Made by a program: the position numbers and the translations under genes. Under the pieces are notes generated by a model. It saw only the letters and a list, made by a program, of their open reading frames with translations. It did not search any database and had not been told where the DNA came from. A stretch of DNA of 64,000 nt from Abelmoschus esculentus (taxonomy: Eukaryota; Streptophyta; Magnoliopsida; Malvales; Malvaceae): contig JAUCBN010000037.1 of the NCBI GenBank assembly GCA_035048815.1, forward strand, positions 15,528,001 to 15,592,000, written 5' to 3'. Below are positions 59,818 to 64,000 of this stretch, in pieces (the stretch's first letter is position 1; each line of letters opens with the position of its first letter).

Positions 59818-62495
59818 ATGGGGAAATCAGTGATTCTCCATTTGGTTTTTGGAGTTTTGGGTGTTTTGGGTGTGTCCTTAGTGAATGCTGAAGACCCTTA
59901 CTTGTTTTTCACTTGGACTGTTACTTATGGTACTCGTTCTATCCTTGGGGTTCCCCAGCAGGTGGGTTTGAATTTTTGTTGTTGTTGAAAGCAATGTGCT
60001 TTTGATTCTGATTTCTGGGGTTTCTAAAGTTCTGATCTTTAGTTTTTGTGATTCTTGTCTGAAGGTTATCCTTATCAATAATCAGTTCCCCGGACCAAGA
60101 CTTGATGTTGTGACTAATAACAACATTATCTTGAATCTCATCAACAAGCTTGACCAGCCGTTCTTGTTGACATGGTAAGGCCATTGGTTCTTTTCATTGA
60201 GATTCTGAGTTTTCAGTTTCCAGATTTGTCTTTTCCTTTGAAATCTGCCATTGTTGTTATCACAACAGGAATGGGGTGAAGCAAAGGAAGAATTCATGGC
60301 AGGATGGGGTGTTGGGAACCAATTGCCCCATACCTCCAAATTCAAATTATACATACAAATTCCAGGCCAAGGATCAGATTGGATCCTACAATTATTTCCC
60401 ATCAACATTGATGCACAGAGCTGCTGGAGGATTTGGGGCACTCAATATAATCCATAGAAGTGTGATCCCTATTCCTTATGATAACCCTGCTGGAGATTTT
60501 ACTTTACTTGTAGGTGACTGGTTCAAGGCCAACCATAAGGTTTGTCTTCACAATTATGTTGTTTCTTTCTAGTTTTAAGTTGCCAATTACTTGTAATTCT
60601 TGCAATGCTGGTAGTAATTTGCCTACATTTACGATACTCGAACTCAGTATAAGTGTTCGGAATGAAAATGTGTCTGATGGGTGTTTTTACTTTTTCCCAA
60701 GATTCCTTGTGTTCCTACACATGTCCGAGTATGTGTCGAACATGGGATTCGAACACTGATACTTTCGAAAAATGATGAGTCTTGGGGTAACTAGACCAGA
60801 TCTGGGGATTTTGTTCATACTCTCCCTAGAAAGAGCTGGTAGCCAGTTAAATCATGTTTCTTGATTTTCCATGAAACTAAATATTCGTTCTTCGTTTGCA
60901 TTTAAACAACACTTTGTGATGTACGATGTAGTTGAAAGGGATATAATTTACATTCTTACGATTCTCCGTATCGATTTCTGCTATGTATATAATTCACTCA
61001 TCATATATTGCTTTCTGGTTTGCAGACATTGCAGCAATCTTTGGATGCAGGCAACCCTCTGCCCTTCCCTGATGGAGTCCTTATAAATGGCCAAACTCAT
61101 TCAACCTTTAGTGGGGATCAAGGTCATCTTTGACTTCGAGTCGTGTTGTCTTACCTTCGTTTTATTATCAACCAAGTTCTGTCTTTTGATTCATAACATA
61201 TTGTTGATTCATGCAATGAAATTCTGGTGTTTCAGGCAAAACTTACATGTTCAGGATCTCAAATGTTGGATTGTCCACCTCACTCAATTTTAGGATCCAG
61301 GGTCATAAAATGAAGCTTGTTGAGGTCGAAGGATCTCACGTAATTCAGAACTTGTATGACTCTCTTGATATACATGTCGGACAATCCATAACCATCTTAG
61401 TGACCTTGGACCAGACGGCAAAGGACTACTACATCGTTGCATCCACACGATTTACAGAAACTGTTCTCACTGCAACTGGAGTGTTGCACTATACAAACTC
61501 GAATGCCCCTGTTTCCGGACCAATTCCGGCTGCTCCTGTAAACCAAATTGATTGGTCAATGGAGCAGGCAAGAACATATAGGTACTACTAATCAATGGAG
61601 ATTATTATTCTTTCTTCAAATCAATTTAGACTAAAAACCGATCGTATTTAATTCGTTTTCCTTTGTTTTGTTGAAGGTGGAATTTGACATCCAATGCAGC
61701 CAGGCCTAATCCTCAGGGTTCATTCCATTATGGGATGATAAAACCAACTAAGACTTTCGTCTTGGCTAACTCAGCATCTTCGATAAATGGAAAGTTGTGT
61801 TATGCAGTGAATGGCGTCTCCTATATAAATCCCGATACACCTTTGAAGCTTGCTGATCATTTTGGCATTCCTGGAGTTTTTAGCATGAATTCCATCAGCG
61901 CAGTTCCTTCAGGTCGGGCAGCAACTGTAGCTACATCTGTTATGCCAACTTCTCTCCACGATTTCATTGAGGTCGTCTTTCAGAACAACGAAAACACCAT
62001 GCAAGCTTGGCATCTCGATGGTTATGATTTTTGGGTCGTCGGGTGAGTTACAATGCTTGCTTTGTTCGCTTGATCGTCTGCTTTACCGTACAGGTTCTAA
62101 TCGTTTACATTACGAATATACACAGTTTTGGCTCGGGCCAGTGGTCACCAGACAGTAGGAAGAGCTACAATCTAGTCGATGCTCTTACGAGACACACTAC
62201 GCAGGTAACCCACATCACTTCCCTTGTATAGATCATCGCTACGAGATCGTGCCTTCATATCGACGATAACATATATAACCATTTCCGGCAGGTTTATCCG
62301 AATTCTTGGACCGCGATCTTGGTCTCCTTGGACAACCAAGGTATGTGGAATATGAGGTCTACATTGTGGGACAGGCAATATCTCGGACAACAATTTTACC
62401 TGAGAGTCTGGAATCCGGTTCGCAGCCTTGCTAACGAATACGACATTCCCTCTAACGTCCTACTCTGCGGCAAAGCTGTCGGCCGTCACCCGTAG
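59818..62495 (+). CDS. SKS: SKU5-similar (SKS) multicopper-oxidase-like protein
   Basis: Eight exons: 59818-59961, 60065-60174, 60269-60539, 61026-61122, 61236-61581, 61677-62042, 62126-62204, 62292-62495; GT-AG introns, 538 aa, normal for the family. The N-terminal signal peptide is residues 1-24 (cut before EDPYLFF). Three cupredoxin-like domains follow (PGPRLDV, GTNCPIPPNSNYTYKF, WHLDGYDFWVVG). SKS proteins are secreted ascorbate-oxidase relatives linked to cell-wall growth and pollen. The copper ligands are mostly lost: the usual HWHG, HSH and HCH clusters read NSWQDG, YNYFPSTLMHR and YLRVWN, so oxidase activity is unlikely. It ends KAVGRHP without a hydrophobic tail, so no GPI anchor, as in the pollen-type (Bp10-like) branch. 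Confidence 0.93.
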
Positions 62496-62732
62496 TTCGA
62501 TTAAACCGATCTTTTTCCGGTCATGAGAGTTTGACTGCGGAGAAACATAAGTGATAAATTAAGAAGAGAGGATCAAAATTGTTGTTTTTTCCATGTCTTA
62601 GAAACATTAGATGAAATTGTGCGTTCCATTGTATTACTGTATTAGCTCCAAGATAAATTCTATAAATACATTAACTTATAAAAAGTGAATTTAAATATTT
62701 TAATATTAATTTATATCACAAATTTAGAAAAA
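62496..62732. other. 3' region of SKS gene
   Basis: Probable 3' UTR; no other feature. Confidence 0.5.
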
Positions 62733-62812
62733 ATGATGAGATAGATGATTTTCAGTGATTGATCCCATAGACACGTAATAAGACTTACTTATGATATAAT
62801 TTTTTTCTGATA
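62733..62812. repeat. Single arm of the 17.9-kb MULE-type MITE
   Basis: GATGATTTTCAGTGATTGATCCCATAGACACG... GATATAATTT matches the right arm of 17890-18152; the left arm is absent. Confidence 0.6.
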
Positions 62813-62939
62813 CCAGTTTGGTGTATAAATATTGTTATAACATATAACATTTTAAGTTGATCTAAATAATATTTGAATTTATAATTTAAATTATTAAAAC
62901 AAAAGATCCGAAATATTATACATTTTAATAATATTTTTA

Positions 62940-63510
62940 GGCTTAAGGTCAAAGAAGTTCTGGAATTTTTTAAAAAATCAATTAAGTCCTTCAAAATTTT
63001 TTGTACTCAATTAAGTCCTTAAATTAAGAAATTGAATCAAATAAATCTTTTAATCAATTTTGACCATTAAATTTGAATATTTTTTTAAATCAATTTTGAC
63101 CATTAAATTTGAATATATTTTTTTGATCCAATGTTACAGTGCACTGTGCCACAATGTTTTCACTCGATATTTTTTTTAGAATTATTTTATTAAAAAAAAT
63201 CTTTAAATATTCAAAAATTCTAAAAAAAATTAAAAAATTTATAAAAAAAATACTTTTTGATTGTTTTTTTAAATACAACATGATAGAATTATACTATATT
63301 ATGTGTCGATAATATCAAGAAAAAAATTTATCAAGATTTAATATTCAAAATTAATCAAAGGATTAATTAATTTAATTCCTGGATTCAAATGGTTAATTAA
63401 TTAATTTTTTTTTTGTTTTAAAGGATAAATTGAATGTAAATTTTTTTTAAAGACTTAATTGATTTTTTCTTAAAAGTTTAAGGGCTTTATAGACCCTTAA
63501 ACCTATTTTT
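62940..63510. repeat. Inverted-repeat element (AATTAAGTCCTT)
   Basis: TTTAAAAAATCAATTAAGTCCTT near 62967 is inverted as AAGACTTAATTGATTTTTTCTTAAAAG near 63450. Between, a 29-bp phrase AATTTTGACCATTAAATTTG is tandemly duplicated (about 63052 and 63090). Confidence 0.55.
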
Positions 63511-64000
63511 TATTATAACTTAAATTATTATTATACATTTTGTAAACATTTGATTACATGTATTTTAATCGTTTTTAAACAGTTGTTCTCCACATATATA
63601 TATATGAAAATTTTATAATGGGCGTCGAACACTACTGAACACTGTTAATGTTGAATATTGTTGAACATCATTAAATTACTCTGTATGTAATTAATAAAAG
63701 AGTGATAAACTTAACATATAATTAATAATTATATGACTAGTCCTTTAAATTTTTATTCTTTATAAATTAATTTAATAATATTCAACGGTGTTCGACCCCG
63801 TTGTAGACTCATCCATATATATATATTTATCTTTTATCAAGTTGATGTAATAATGAAAAACGTGGTTGGTAAATAATTTAAAAAAATACAGTTGACCTAA
63901 TGACCATAAACTAATATAGTGGACAATGATATTTTGAGACAGGAATTGACAAAGGAAAAGAACAGATAACTGTATTCAACAACAACGACTTACCATGGCA
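63511..64000. other. AT-rich end of window
   Basis: Short repeats such as GAACACTACTGAACACTG, and ATTCAACGGTGTTCGACCCCGTTGTAG near 63779; no gene. Confidence 0.5.

Overview
The window is nuclear DNA of a flowering plant. It shows GT-AG introns, plant-specific gene families (subclass III SnRK2, MAPKKK5, a SKU5-similar protein, a CEP peptide precursor, oil-body type lipases), a piece of plastid psaB, and a very AT-rich intergenic space full of plant transposons. A eudicot is clear from the gene and repeat style. I suspect Malvaceae (cotton relatives) from the look of the repeats, but nothing here proves it.

Layout. 1-13.4 kb: gene-poor AT-rich DNA with nested transposons, including solo LTR copy 1 inside a hAT-like element, a poly(A)-tailed retroposon and a tRNA-derived SINE. 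13.5-28.8 kb: a plus-strand tandem array of class-3 lipases of the oil-body lipase (OBL1) type: an intact 483-aa gene, a broken relic cut up by insertions, and an intact 479-aa gene whose introns carry a fold-back MITE, a CACTA miniature and a copia-like solo LTR. 28.9-33.7 kb: a decayed minus-strand L1-type LINE with a hAT-like element inserted in its ORF1. 33.8-43.5 kb: MITEs, solo LTR copy 2 (inverted) inside a telomere-like MITE, a CEP peptide precursor (39.5 kb), a two-exon 52-aa Cys-rich protein gene (minus, 41.1-41.3 kb) and a psaB fragment. 43.7-46.9 kb: an intact 11-exon MAPKKK5-type kinase gene (minus). 47-53.3 kb: AT-rich spacer, one unrecognised coding exon on the minus strand, and solo LTR copy 3. 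53.9-56.5 kb: a nine-exon subclass III SnRK2 (plus) with Cys in place of the Arg of its HRD motif. 58.2-59.0 kb: another hAT-like element. 59.8-62.5 kb: an eight-exon SKU5-similar multicopper-oxidase-like gene (plus). The last 1.5 kb is repeats.

The genes do not form an operon-like pathway. The lipases are paralogues from tandem duplication; the kinases (ABA and MAPK signalling), the CEP precursor and the cell-wall protein are unrelated neighbours. Exon boundaries were deduced by hand from GT-AG sites, phase and family conservation, and all five multi-exon protein genes close to uninterrupted reading frames. I saw no wholly new biological system. The most notable signals are the SnRK2 HRD-to-HCD change, the intron-number difference between the lipases, the datable nesting of transposons, and clustered GTATCGATAC palindromes in the LTRs.
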